From RUG14223 sp051881075 (GTDB taxonomy: Bacteria > Bacillota > Clostridia > Oscillospirales > Acutalibacteraceae): DNA of 64,000 nucleotides. The stretch's first letter is position 1. Each line of letters opens with the position of its first letter. This document shows, one piece after another, positions 9,569 through 18,292 of the stretch. The position numbers and the translations under genes are program-made. The stretch covers positions 1-64,000 of the forward strand of contig JBJEPE010000024.1 of assembly GCA_051881075.1 (NCBI GenBank), read 5' to 3'. The notes beneath the pieces are model-generated. The model was not told where the DNA came from, searched no databases, and worked only from the letters and a program-made list of their open reading frames with translations.

Positions 9569-10558
9569 TTATTCTTTTATACTGCTATGTTGTAAAAAAT
9601 CAATGCTGATATCAGTACCCTTACCGTCCTCTGAGCTTGCACTTATCTTAATACCAAGATTATCGCAAATTCTGCGGCAGAGGTAAAGTCCAATGCCGCT
9701 GGCTGTCTTATCGGTACGTCCGTTAAATCCCGTATAGCCCTTTTCAAATATACGCGGTAGGTCGCTCTGCGAAATGCCAATGCCGCTGTCAGATATTACA
9801 AGGGTATTCGGCTTTTGCATATATATACGTATTCCGCCCTGTTTAGTATATTTAAGTGCGTTTGACAATACCTGTTCAATAACAAGCGACAACCATTTTT
9901 CATCGGTAATAACGGTATCAAATATCGGCTCATATTCAAGCTTAAGCTTTCTTAATATAAATTCCGAAGAAAACCGTTTAATTACAGGACGGATAATATC
10001 ATCAAGCCGATGCTTTTTGAATACATAGTCGCTACTGCTTGCGTCAAGCCTGAGGAATGCAAGCACCATTTCTACATATTGTTCTATCTTAAAAAGTTCA
10101 GAGGTAAGTCTGCGAGATAACGCAGTATCTTCATTCTGTAGGGTAAGCTTCATAGATGCAATAGGCGTTTTTATCTGGTGCGCCCATACGGTATAGTATT
10201 CTACCATATTCTGATATTTCGCATAATCTTCCGTTCTAAGCTGAGATAAATTTGCAATCAAGTTTCTGACAACATCTTGGTAATCACTTTCAATTATCTT
10301 TTCTGATTTAGGTAAATCGGTTATCATCTCTGCCGTCATTTTTTTAATATCATTTAATTTCTTATGTGTTTTCTTAATCTTTATAAAATCAACAGTCAAA
10401 AACAAGACGCTCAATATAAAACAAAGAAAGCTAGGATAAATCACCGCCATAAGCGGCAAATGATATAGCGCAAACGTAGTGATAAATATTGCTGAAAAAA
10501 GTAAAAATATAATTATTATTTTACGTTTTGATTTTAAATAGCTTAAAAACAATCTCAT
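9569..10558 (-). CDS. BceS-type intramembrane-sensing histidine kinase
   Basis: 329 residues. Two membrane segments near the N-terminus (about 13-33 and 36-54) have almost no extracellular loop between them, the signature of intramembrane-sensing kinases that take their signal from a BceAB transporter. The dimerisation helix carries the phospho-acceptor His in WAHQIKTPIAS. The ATPase domain shows N (SNALKYT), G1 (DSGIGI) and G2 (GIGLYLC) boxes. It lies 3 nt downstream of the response regulator gene and just upstream of the transporter genes. Confidence 0.88.
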   Translation of the reverse strand: MRLFLSYLKSKRKIIIIFLLFSAIFITTFALYHLPLMAVIYPSFLCFILSVLFLTVDFIKIKKTHKKLNDIKKMTAEMITDLPKSEKIIESDYQDVVRNLIANLSQLRTEDYAKYQNMVEYYTVWAHQIKTPIASMKLTLQNEDTALSRRLTSELFKIEQYVEMVLAFLRLDASSSDYVFKKHRLDDIIRPVIKRFSSEFILRKLKLEYEPIFDTVITDEKWLSLVIEQVLSNALKYTKQGGIRIYMQKPNTLVISDSGIGISQSDLPRIFEKGYTGFNGRTDKTASGIGLYLCRRICDNLGIKISASSEDGKGTDISIDFLQHSSIKE

Positions 10559-10561
10559 ACG

Positions 10562-11233
10562 TCACTCCACTATATAGCCTACACCGAATTTCGTTGTTAT
10601 AAAGTTATCAATACCTGCCGATTCAAGCTTCTTGCGTAATCTGTTTACATTAACCGTCAAGGTATTTTCATCAATAAACGAATCTGTTTTCCATAAACGC
10701 TCCATTAGTCTTTCTCTGCTGACTACCTTGCCTTTATTTTCCATTAAGCAAAGTATTATACGGTATTCGTTTTTGGTTAAATCTATATTCTTATCGTCAT
10801 AAATAAGAGTTCCGTTCCCTGTATTTAAAAATACACCTCTATGAGATAAAACAGGTGCAGACGAGGCAAAGTCATATGTACGCCGCAGTAAAGCCTGCAC
10901 CTTTGCCATAAGTACGTTACCGTCAAAGGGCTTGGCAATAAAGTCATCTGCGCCCATATTCATTGCCATTACGATATTCATATTATCAGACGCAGAGGAA
11001 ATAAAGATTATCGGTACATTTGAAAGTCTGCGTATCTCGCTGCACCAATGATATCCGTTAAAAAACGGCAATCCTATATCAAGCAGGACTATATGCGGAG
11101 AAAACTCTGTAATTTCCCCGGTAACTGTGCGGAAGTCCTCACATATACGTACATCAAAATTCCATGTTCCTGCAAGCTCTTTAATCGCAGTCGCTATGCC
11201 TATATCATCCTCTACTATAAACAGCCTGTACAT
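10562..11233 (-). CDS. BceR-type OmpR-family response regulator
   Basis: 223 residues. A receiver domain with the acidic pair near the N-terminus (EDD), phospho-acceptor Asp in HIVLLDIGLPFFNGY and Lys in FIAKPFDG is followed by a winged-helix DNA-binding domain ending NFITTKFGVGYIVE. It is the first gene of the regulator-kinase pair. The exact TNACA-N4-TGTAA box in front of the transporter genes is the expected target. A 24-bp perfect palindrome lies upstream of its own start (11287-11310). Confidence 0.88.
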   Translation of the reverse strand: MYRLFIVEDDIGIATAIKELAGTWNFDVRICEDFRTVTGEITEFSPHIVLLDIGLPFFNGYHWCSEIRRLSNVPIIFISSASDNMNIVMAMNMGADDFIAKPFDGNVLMAKVQALLRRTYDFASSAPVLSHRGVFLNTGNGTLIYDDKNIDLTKNEYRIILCLMENKGKVVSRERLMERLWKTDSFIDENTLTVNVNRLRKKLESAGIDNFITTKFGVGYIVE

Positions 11234-11286
11234 TCTGTTCCTCCTGAGTTTATTATGAATTAATTACTGCGCAAATTATATTAATT

Positions 11287-11310
11287 AATAAATAACTTAA
11301 GTTATTTATT
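11287..11310. promoter_or_regulatory. Perfect 24-bp palindrome upstream of the response regulator gene
   Basis: AATAAATAACTT is followed directly by its reverse complement, 54 bp upstream of the regulator start codon. The length and perfect symmetry suggest an operator, but it does not match the BceR box and AT-rich DNA makes some palindromes by chance. Confidence 0.4.
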
Positions 11311-11382
11311 ACGTATTATAATATAAAATGCTCAATCTGTAAATAGTTTTTTATAAAATCTACTTATATTTTCAAAACATAT

Positions 11383-11418
11383 AAAAGCCCACCAAGCAAA
11401 AAAGCTTGATGAGCTTTT
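11383..11418. terminator. Terminator at the end of the molybdenum-cofactor gene block
   Basis: Hairpin with arms 11383-11397 and 11404-11418 (AAAAGC...GCTTTT), flanked by A and T tracts on both sides, so it can work in both directions. It lies between the stop of the MogA fusion gene and the response regulator, separating the two operons on the minus strand. Confidence 0.75.
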
Positions 11419-11485
11419 AATTAGGGAGCAATAAAAACTCGTTTTAACTTTATAAAATGCAGAAAAATGTAACTGCAAGTTCTCT

Positions 11486-12400
11486 TTAATCGGCACTAAT
11501 ATGCTCATCTATAAGCTCTGCCTCAGAAACGCAATCTAACTTAATTTTACCTACCAAAAATTGCAACGCATCTATAACATTGGGTCTGATATCTCCGCCA
11601 ATCATAACGAGCATGATATCATCACCGATATCCAGCTTACCGCTGTTAAGCCATGTACGTATATAGTAGATTCCTTTCATCTTATAGGTTTCTTGTACTG
11701 CCGCTGCAACTTTTTCTTCATCATAAGAAAAATTCATCCCTTTAACGGAATTTAATGATGTATCATTATCTCTTACCTGAGCTCTGGGAGTTTGCCTTAC
11801 AACACCGTTGTGTATCAGATACATTCCGATTTTTGCCGCATTGATGTCCAACTTAGCTTCTTTTATCCATAAGTCAACAGACGGTGGGTTTTTCTTGCGT
11901 GAAGCGGTTACCGCACATTCAGCAGAGCCGTTTGAATTGAGCATCTGCAGGCCGTGGCCTATTGCAGGCAGTACTGCATTTAAATTCTCTTTTGCGGCTT
12001 TTTCGCTTCCGGGTAAGTTTACTATCAGCGTTCTGCCACGTATTCCGGCTACGCTGCGTGAAAGGCACCCTCTTGGGGTTATTCTCATACTTTCGGCACG
12101 CATCGCCTCGGGTATTCCTCCGGTTTCTCTGTCTATAACCGCAAGTGTGGCTTCGGGGGTGATATCTTTTGGTGAAAAGCCCGTACCGCCTGTGGTTAAA
12201 ACCAAAGAAATGTTCATCTCGTCAGCACATTTTATCAGCTCGGATTTTATCATTTCCGATTCATCAGGAACAATTTTTGTGTACTTTACATCATATCCCG
12301 CTGTTTTAAGCATATCGCAAATTGCAGGGCCGCTTGTGTCAATTCTCTCACCTCTAAAGCCCTTGTCGCTTACTGTTATAACCGCTGCCGTATAGCTCAT
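11486..12400 (-). CDS. MogA-type molybdopterin adenylyltransferase fused to a MoaE-like domain
   Basis: 304 residues. Residues 1-~160 are a MogA/MoaB domain (LVLTTGGTGFSPKD and GIPEAMR motifs), which adenylylates molybdopterin before metal insertion. Residues ~170-295 resemble MoaE, the large subunit of molybdopterin synthase (GVVR, then LNSGKLDIGDDIMLVMIGGD and a helix ending FLVGKIK). In the MoaE-like part the His-Arg pair of the active site reads Ile-Arg, and the C-terminal Trp-Lys motif with a catalytic Lys is missing, so it may be inactive or regulatory. The gene overlaps the MobB-MoaC gene by 4 nt. The MogA call is firm; the MoaE-like call is by eye. Confidence 0.75.
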   Translation of the reverse strand: MSYTAAVITVSDKGFRGERIDTSGPAICDMLKTAGYDVKYTKIVPDESEMIKSELIKCADEMNISLVLTTGGTGFSPKDITPEATLAVIDRETGGIPEAMRAESMRITPRGCLSRSVAGIRGRTLIVNLPGSEKAAKENLNAVLPAIGHGLQMLNSNGSAECAVTASRKKNPPSVDLWIKEAKLDINAAKIGMYLIHNGVVRQTPRAQVRDNDTSLNSVKGMNFSYDEEKVAAAVQETYKMKGIYYIRTWLNSGKLDIGDDIMLVMIGGDIRPNVIDALQFLVGKIKLDCVSEAELIDEHISAD

Positions 12401-13359
12401 TTTTCGTCCTCCCTTATATAATCGCCGTGTATTCCGCCCTTCTTTGACAATAGGCGTAAATTCGTAATTTCTATGTCTTTCTGAACTGCCTTACACATAT
12501 CGTAAACTGTCAGTGCAGCCACAGACGCCGCAGTAAGCGCCTCCATCTCGACACCCGTTCTGCCGTCGCACGATACGGTAGCTTTTATTTCTACAGAATA
12601 CTTTTCTTCATTTAGAGAAAGCTCCAAATCTATTCCGCTTAATAATATCGGATGACACATAGGTATAATGTCAGGCGTTCTTTTTGCACCCATCACTCCT
12701 GCTATCTGTGCAACAGTAAGAACATCGCCTTTCTTCATACCGCCGCAGCGGATAAGCTCAAAGGTTTCTTTGCTTACAAGCACAGTAGCACCGGCCACAG
12801 CACAGCGGCTTGTGATTTCCTTATCGCCTACATTCACCATTTTGGCACGACCCTGATCGTTAAAATGCGTAAAATCATCCATATTCTTTATCATAAATTC
12901 AGCGACCCCCTCTATATCATCTAAAGTAAAAACCGGTACATCCGCCTGTATATCATCTATATCCGTAATCAATGCGGCAAAACGTGAGACATCTGCGGTA
13001 AATCCCTTTCCGGTGGCTTTACGGCAAATACCAAGCTGCGTAAATGAGCTTTTTTTATATCCCTCAACAATTACAATATCGATATTTTTTAAGGAGCATA
13101 TCATTTGTTCAAGCGTAAGCTCATTATGCACAAAGACTGCCGTCTGCTCCGGATTGCAGGCAAAGCAACAATCTGCACCCGCATCATAAAAGCGCCTGGA
13201 GTCTTTACCGTTAAGGTCAAATTTCAGTCCATGCACATCATGCTTAATAACCGCAACACGTAGACCGTAAGTCTTCAGAATAGGTATTATTTTTTCTATA
13301 AGCGTAGTTTTTCCTGATCCGGAAAAGCCTGCAAATCCTATTATGGGAATACCTCTCAT
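12397..13359 (-). CDS. MobB-MoaC fusion (molybdenum cofactor biosynthesis)
   Basis: 320 residues. Residues 1-~160 are MobB, a GTP-binding adaptor of guanine-dinucleotide cofactor synthesis (P-loop GFSGSGKTT, residues ~10-18). Residues ~165-320 are MoaC, cyclic pyranopterin monophosphate synthase, which converts the MoaA product to cPMP. Visible MoaC motifs are AKMVNVGDKEITSR, the Lys-containing AQIAGVMGAKRT, PMCHP, GVEMEAL and YDMCKAVQK. All expected catalytic residues appear present. The stop is 3 nt from the moaA start side of the operon (moaA upstream, MogA fusion downstream). Joining MobB to MoaC in one chain is unusual; the more common arrangement is separate genes. Confidence 0.88.
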   Translation of the reverse strand: MRGIPIIGFAGFSGSGKTTLIEKIIPILKTYGLRVAVIKHDVHGLKFDLNGKDSRRFYDAGADCCFACNPEQTAVFVHNELTLEQMICSLKNIDIVIVEGYKKSSFTQLGICRKATGKGFTADVSRFAALITDIDDIQADVPVFTLDDIEGVAEFMIKNMDDFTHFNDQGRAKMVNVGDKEITSRCAVAGATVLVSKETFELIRCGGMKKGDVLTVAQIAGVMGAKRTPDIIPMCHPILLSGIDLELSLNEEKYSVEIKATVSCDGRTGVEMEALTAASVAALTVYDMCKAVQKDIEITNLRLLSKKGGIHGDYIREDEK

Positions 13360-13362
13360 CTA

Positions 13363-14316
13363 TTATCCTCCAATTTGGTTCATGTTCCTTTTTGCTCTGC
13401 TGCGTGATATATATGAAAGCTCCTCGTGCCACTTCGGTTTATTCATAATAGCAGTATATATCTGTTCTATCATTTGCTCTTTGTTAAGCCCTTTAACGGA
13501 ATACTCATCAGAAGAATGTAAGCACGGTTTCAACTTACCGTCCGCAGTCAGCCGTATTCGGTTACATTCTCCGCAAAAATGTGCGCTTATAGGACTTATC
13601 AGACCTATATTTCCCATTGCATTCGGCATATGGTAAAGTCTGGCAACACCGCTGTCATGCGGAACAGGCATAACATCAGGTAATAAACTAAATATACTGT
13701 CACAGCTTATAAAGGCATTATCCTTAAAATCGCCGCTGTCATACATGGGCATAAGCTCAATGAAACGCACATCTATGGGGAATTTAAGTGTCAATTCAGA
13801 AAGCTTACATACTTCGTCATCATTAAATCCGCCGATAAGTACGGTATTTATTTTTACCTTTTCAAAGCCTGCCTCCAATGCAGCATAAATACCACGCATA
13901 GCGTCATTTAATGTGCCTTGCCTTGTTATGTAAGCATATTTGTGTGGGTCAAGCGTATCAATGCTTATATTAATGCGCTTTACACCTGCATCACGTAGCG
14001 GCCTTGCAAGCTCAGACAATAAAATGCCGTTAGTTGTAACACACACTTCATCTATACCTTTTACATCCGCAATTCTTTTACATATAGAGAGTATATTCTT
14101 CTTAACAAGCGGTTCTCCGCCTGTAATGCGGACTTTGGATATTCCCAAGTGTGCCGCTGCCTCCACAGCATTTATCATCTCGTCTTCTGTTAGCATATCC
14201 TCGTGCCGCTTCTTACAAATTCCATCCTCAGGCATACAATAGCGACATCTGAGATTGCAAAGCTCAGTTACGGACAATCTCATATATGTAATGTCCCTAT
14301 TAAAATTATCCTTCAT
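13363..14316 (-). CDS. moaA: GTP 3',8-cyclase MoaA
   Basis: 317 residues, the normal length. A radical-SAM cluster motif CNLRCRYC (Cys20, Cys24, Cys27) is followed by the GGEPL segment that contacts SAM. The C-terminal second iron-sulfur site is visible as FCGECNRIRL with a third Cys in LKPCLHS. It catalyses the first step of molybdopterin synthesis, from GTP to the cyclic precursor used by MoaC, which is encoded 3 nt downstream. The C-terminus ends without the usual GlyGly tail (ends NQIGG, which is in fact Gly-Gly), consistent with a functional enzyme. Confidence 0.92.
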   Translation of the reverse strand: MKDNFNRDITYMRLSVTELCNLRCRYCMPEDGICKKRHEDMLTEDEMINAVEAAAHLGISKVRITGGEPLVKKNILSICKRIADVKGIDEVCVTTNGILLSELARPLRDAGVKRINISIDTLDPHKYAYITRQGTLNDAMRGIYAALEAGFEKVKINTVLIGGFNDDEVCKLSELTLKFPIDVRFIELMPMYDSGDFKDNAFISCDSIFSLLPDVMPVPHDSGVARLYHMPNAMGNIGLISPISAHFCGECNRIRLTADGKLKPCLHSSDEYSVKGLNKEQMIEQIYTAIMNKPKWHEELSYISRSRAKRNMNQIGG

Positions 14317-14318
14317 TA

Positions 14319-15335
14319 TCAGTACCTTCCGAATGTACAGTTAGGAAAATGACAGCTGCTGCATATCTGACACAAACCGCCGTCACCCAAATTTATAAGG
14401 TCGTCTTTTGTAAGTTTAATACCCGTAAATATCTGAGGTAACAATACATCAAACATGGTTGTCGGCATACTTATTGCCGCACCGGGAACACCGAGAATAG
14501 CTATATCGTTCAGGTATGCTACCAAGGTCATATTGCCGGGCTGTGACGGAACACCGTGCGTAACTATAGATGCGCCCAATCTACGTATAGCCGTTGGGGT
14601 CAAATCATCGGGGTCAACCGACATTCCGCCTGTGAATATTAAGAAGTCCGCACCTGCTTTTATATAGCCTTCGGCAGTTGACGTTATCATATCAAGATCA
14701 TCGTCACAGATAGTCACTCCTAATATTTCGCATGGATAATTCGATAGCTTTCTGCGAACAACAGGTTCAAATTTATCCTTTATTCTACCGCTGTAAATTT
14801 CCGAGCCTGTAATTATAACTCCGACTTTTTTGTCCTTATATGGGTAAAGCTCCAGCAGCTTGCTTTCCTTACACAAATTCTCCGCACTTATGATCTGCTC
14901 TTCTTCAGTTACAAGAGGAACTATACGCATAGATGCAAGCCTCATGCCTGCTTCTACCGGGAAATGATCCGGAATGGTCGATATTGTAATATCACCGATA
15001 GAGTTTATCTTTCTTAATAAATCAGTGTTTACACGGAACATACCTCTTTCATCTGCAATCAGCAGAACCTTACCCTCAGACGGTTCGGTGTAATGCGCAC
15101 CATTGACCTGCGCCATTGCCGCCATTCTGCGTGCGCAATCATCTTCGTGTATTTCTCCTGCGTTTTCTTCCCATATAAAAACCGTACGCTTTCCCAAATC
15201 GAGAAGCTTAGGAACATCTTCCTCAGTAATAACGTGACCACGCTTAAAAGCGGCGCCCTTAAATCCGTCACGCATAGCCGTAATATCGTGACATAGCGTC
15301 ATTCCGACTGCCTTTTCTACTTCTATCTTTTTCAT
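14319..15335 (-). CDS. MoeA-like molybdopterin-binding protein with C-terminal Cys cluster
   Basis: 338 residues. An N-terminal segment (VGMTLCHDITAM) and a C-terminal MoCF-binding domain (FTGGMSVDPDDLTPTAIRR) place it with MoeA-like proteins that insert metal into molybdopterin or bind the pterin. It is shorter than classic MoeA (~400 residues). The tail carries CQICSSCHFPNC, a four-Cys cluster (C-x2-C-x2-C-x4-C) that could bind iron-sulfur or zinc. It heads the moa operon, 2 nt upstream of moaA. Similar proteins occur in clostridial molybdenum/selenium hydroxylase loci; that link is inferred. Confidence 0.75.
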   Translation of the reverse strand: MKKIEVEKAVGMTLCHDITAMRDGFKGAAFKRGHVITEEDVPKLLDLGKRTVFIWEENAGEIHEDDCARRMAAMAQVNGAHYTEPSEGKVLLIADERGMFRVNTDLLRKINSIGDITISTIPDHFPVEAGMRLASMRIVPLVTEEEQIISAENLCKESKLLELYPYKDKKVGVIITGSEIYSGRIKDKFEPVVRRKLSNYPCEILGVTICDDDLDMITSTAEGYIKAGADFLIFTGGMSVDPDDLTPTAIRRLGASIVTHGVPSQPGNMTLVAYLNDIAILGVPGAAISMPTTMFDVLLPQIFTGIKLTKDDLINLGDGGLCQICSSCHFPNCTFGRY

Positions 15336-15577
15336 AATAAAATTCCTTTCTATTTTGTTCCTGACATGACGTTTTCACTGCCGTCAGGGATAATAGACAA
15401 TATAACTGCATCACATTCATAAAACAGTTGGCTGTATATCGCTTGCGGCAGTTACATTCTAGGCCAAAACACATTCAAAGCTACCGTTAAATGATATCTG
15501 CTCATTAGTAACCGATACAGTCTTATCCAGTGCAACTTCTCTTACTTACGTATAGATAAAGTCGTATTTCATAAATA
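15336..15577 (-). other. Spacer between modC and the moa operon, with an orphan coding-like segment
   Basis: 242 bp. On the minus strand, downstream of a stop codon, an open stretch of about 28 codons without a start runs to a TAG at 15459-15461. Its amino-acid composition looks coding (ends NGSFECVLA), as if left from a deleted gene. No terminator is obvious, so modABC and the moa genes could share a transcript. Confidence 0.3.
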
Positions 15578-16612
15578 TCATTCTTTCAGAAGAATTATAT
15601 TATCCGACGGCAAGGATATGCTAAGCCTTTTACATTTTATTTTCATCCACTCTGTCTTTGATATTTCAACACATATAACATCTGACTTTATTTGTTCTGT
15701 AGGACGTAACATTAATGTCATGGAAAACGGACTTTCAATTTCTTCAATAACATCACAAAGAATACTATTTTCTTCTCCGTTGATTTTTATATCGTTAGCC
15801 CTTATACCAATATAAGATATGGTATCCGAACATTCTTTTACACATAGATTTACACCTAAATTTTCAGCAAAAACATGGGCATTGTCAATTTTTTTAACAC
15901 TGAAGATATTTCTGTATCCTGTCAATATAGCTCCATTAACCGTTGAAGGTTGAGAGAACACACCGTGTCTTTCGCCTATGGCATCAACCGTGCCGTTATT
16001 CATTATAGCAATTTTAGAGGACAGACGGAATGCTTCTTCACGGTCATGCGATACGAGAATTACCGTTTTACCGAACCTAGCGATTACATCTCGTATTTCC
16101 CTTTCAAGATTAAACCTCAAATAGCTGTCAAGTGCAGAGAACGGTTCGTCCAGCAGCAGCACCTCAGGCTCATTTACTAAAATGCGTGCCAAAGCAACTC
16201 GTTGCTGTTGACCGCCTGAAAGCTGACTAGGGTGCTTTTTCTCCATTCCGTTTAAACGCATTATTTCTATAATTTCATTTACAGCCTTAGCCCTATTTTT
16301 TTTATTTCTTACACCGCAGGCAATATTTTGTTCCACTGTCATATTAGGGAACAACGCATACTGCTGAAAAAGGTAACCCACACGACGTTTTTGCGGGGAA
16401 AGGTCAATGCGCTTTTCAGAGTCAAACAACGTTTTGCCGTCTAAAATAATTTTTCCTTTGTCAGGTTTTTCTATACCTGCTATACATTTAAGCGTCATAC
16501 TCTTGCCGCAGCCTGATGCACCAAGCAACGCCAAGACCTCATTATCCGCTTCAAAATTAACTTTAAGACAAAAACTACCGAGCTTCTTTTCTATATCGAT
16601 TAAAAGAGACAT
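15578..16612 (-). CDS. modC: Molybdate ABC transporter ATP-binding protein ModC
   Basis: 344 residues from the ATG at 16612. A longer frame runs upstream, but this start overlaps the end of modB slightly and has AAAGGA about 12 nt upstream. Walker A GASGCGKS (31-38), signature LSGGQQQRVALARIL and Walker B VLLLDEPF are intact, and the C-terminal ~100 residues form a small TOBE-like region. It powers molybdate (possibly tungstate) import with ModA and ModB, all three genes being in the order modA-modB-modC on this strand. Specificity rests on the neighbouring Moco synthesis genes. Confidence 0.85.
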   Translation of the reverse strand: MSLLIDIEKKLGSFCLKVNFEADNEVLALLGASGCGKSMTLKCIAGIEKPDKGKIILDGKTLFDSEKRIDLSPQKRRVGYLFQQYALFPNMTVEQNIACGVRNKKNRAKAVNEIIEIMRLNGMEKKHPSQLSGGQQQRVALARILVNEPEVLLLDEPFSALDSYLRFNLEREIRDVIARFGKTVILVSHDREEAFRLSSKIAIMNNGTVDAIGERHGVFSQPSTVNGAILTGYRNIFSVKKIDNAHVFAENLGVNLCVKECSDTISYIGIRANDIKINGEENSILCDVIEEIESPFSMTLMLRPTEQIKSDVICVEISKTEWMKIKCKRLSISLPSDNIILLKE

Positions 16613-16616
16613 AGGT

Positions 16617-17291
16617 CTACACATTCCTTTCGGTAGATTTCTTTTTTTCAAGCATATTGACAACCAACAGCACAAGTGCAGAAATTGCCATATTTATCAT
16701 TACCCACTTAAACGCCAGTTCATCCTCATTGGTTCTCCATAGCTGATACACAGTCGTGGATATAGTCGCCGTTCTTCCAGGGGTATACCCTGCAATCATG
16801 CTTGTTGCACCGTATTCACCTAATGCACGTGCAAATGCCAATACGGTTCCGGCTAAAATACCTTGCTTGCAAGCAGGCATACGTATTCGCCAAAAAATAT
16901 ATGTATTGCTTAATCCAAGAGTTTTGCCAGAATAAGCCAACGTTTCGTCAAAGGCTTCAAATGCACCCCTTGCCGTTCTGTACATAAGTGGAAAAATTAC
17001 TACAACCGTAGCAAAAATAGCAGACCACCAAGTCATAGTCAATTTAAATCCGAATACCGAAAGCACCCATGATCCGATTATACGTTTAGGTCCCAGTATT
17101 CTGAGGAGTAAATATCCTACAACAGTAGGAGGAAGCACCAGCGGCATGGTAAATATAACATCAAGAATACCCTTGATAATCCTTGGTGCTTTAGCAATAT
17201 AATATGCGGCAAAAATACCGACAAAAAATATAATAACGGTACTTATACCTGCAATTCTTAAAGAATTATACAGAGGAAACCAATCCATCAT
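16617..17291 (-). CDS. modB: Molybdate ABC transporter permease ModB
   Basis: 224 residues, the usual ModB size. About five membrane segments (near 15-35, 50-70, 90-110, 135-160 and 195-215) are visible. The permease EAA-like loop reads YSGKTLGLSNTYIFWRIRMP, and the conserved ARALGEYGATSMIAG segment is typical of molybdate permeases. It lies 80 nt downstream of modA and overlaps modC by 6 nt at the start codon. The spacer to modA contains a strong hairpin (17321-17361). Confidence 0.88.
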   Translation of the reverse strand: MMDWFPLYNSLRIAGISTVIIFFVGIFAAYYIAKAPRIIKGILDVIFTMPLVLPPTVVGYLLLRILGPKRIIGSWVLSVFGFKLTMTWWSAIFATVVVIFPLMYRTARGAFEAFDETLAYSGKTLGLSNTYIFWRIRMPACKQGILAGTVLAFARALGEYGATSMIAGYTPGRTATISTTVYQLWRTNEDELAFKWVMINMAISALVLLVVNMLEKKKSTERNV

Positions 17292-17320
17292 TTATCAAAC
17301 CTTTTCCTGTAAAAATACAT

Positions 17321-17361
17321 ACAGAACCAGTCGGCAAATAGAATTATCCGACTGATTCTGT
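17321..17361 (-). terminator. Hairpin between modA and modB
   Basis: 14-bp stem with one mismatch (arms 17321-17334 and 17348-17361), followed on the minus strand by ATGTATTTTTAC. It could act as a leaky terminator or a 3' stabiliser, giving more ModA than ModB/ModC, as is common for binding-protein genes. Confidence 0.5.
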
Positions 17362-17371
17362 CTTTAATAAA

Positions 17372-18205
17372 TTAAGAAAGCGGGCTAAAGCCTACAGACT
17401 CAAATACATCACTTGCTTCATCACCCTTAAGGTACTCTAAGAAAGCCTTTGCCGCAGCCTCATTCTTAGTGATATTAAGTACTGCCGCAGGATAAATTAC
17501 CTGACCACACATTTCTGTTGTAGCTGTATCTACTACAGTAAGCTGTGCCGAAAAAGCGTCTGTTGCATAGATTATGCCACAATCAACGGTAGCTTCTTTA
17601 ACCTGTGTGGTAACTTCCTTTACATCTGCACCATAGGTAATACATCCTGAGCTGACAAGCTCATCTTCACTCAACTCATAATAAGCAAGTATCTTTTGAG
17701 TATATTGACCTACAGGTACATCAGAGTTACCCATAGCAAGCTTGACTGTACCGGCCTTTAATCCGTTAATAAGGTCATCAAATGAGTTAATTTCAGCAGG
17801 ATTATCATCCGGTACGGATAAAGTAACCTTGTTCTCTAAAAGGTCAATACGTGTACCTTGAAGAACATAATCCAAACCGTCGGTATTTCCGCCTTCTGCA
17901 TCTTTTGAGGAATCAAGCTGATTCATTTGCTTAGGTGATGCCGAGATAAATACATCACATTCTGCGCCCTCAACTATTTGATCCATAAGAGTGCCTGATG
18001 ATGCAAAGCTGAATACAAGCTCCACGTTAGGGTCAACAGCCTTGTAAAGATCTCCGATTTCTGTCAATGTTTCTTTCATAGAAGCAGCGGCGAATACAGT
18101 AAGAGTAATTTTTTCATCCTCTGCCTCAGGTTTGGTATCGGTACAGCCGGCAAGCATACCGAGCGCCAAACATAACGATAAAATAAGTGCGATGATTTTT
18201 TTCAT
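17372..18205 (-). CDS. modA: Molybdate-binding lipoprotein ModA
   Basis: 277 residues. A lipoprotein signal peptide ends LGMLAGC (lipidated Cys21). The mature protein is a type II periplasmic-binding fold with ModA landmarks: TVFAAASMKETL, ELVFSFASSGTL, GAECDVFISASPKQM and DVPVGQYTQKIL. It captures molybdate outside the membrane for ModBC. It is the first gene after an unusual 400-nt leader with two Moco-riboswitch-like elements and two terminator-like hairpins, and has a clear ribosome-binding site (TAGGAGG). Confidence 0.9.
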   Translation of the reverse strand: MKKIIALILSLCLALGMLAGCTDTKPEAEDEKITLTVFAAASMKETLTEIGDLYKAVDPNVELVFSFASSGTLMDQIVEGAECDVFISASPKQMNQLDSSKDAEGGNTDGLDYVLQGTRIDLLENKVTLSVPDDNPAEINSFDDLINGLKAGTVKLAMGNSDVPVGQYTQKILAYYELSEDELVSSGCITYGADVKEVTTQVKEATVDCGIIYATDAFSAQLTVVDTATTEMCGQVIYPAAVLNITKNEAAAKAFLEYLKGDEASDVFESVGFSPLS

Positions 18206-18223
18206 GGTTTTGCCTCCTAAAAT

Positions 18224-18253
18224 AAAAAATGTCCGTCTTCTTAAAAGCGGACA
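18224..18253 (-). terminator. Intrinsic terminator in the modA leader (platform of element 1)
   Basis: Stem TGTCCG/CGGACA (arms 18248-18253 and 18230-18235), followed on the minus strand by six T, ends ~18 nt before the modA start codon and just before its ribosome-binding site. It lies directly downstream of the riboswitch-like element 1, so readthrough can be controlled by ligand. Confidence 0.8.
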
Positions 18254-18292
18254 ACAAAACTATACTTAATCATCACACAATATAGTTAAATA

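Noticed and set aside
11808..12395. Plus-strand frame of 195 codons opposite the MogA fusion gene
   Set aside because: Antisense shadow of a clear MogA domain; no RBS and no motif.
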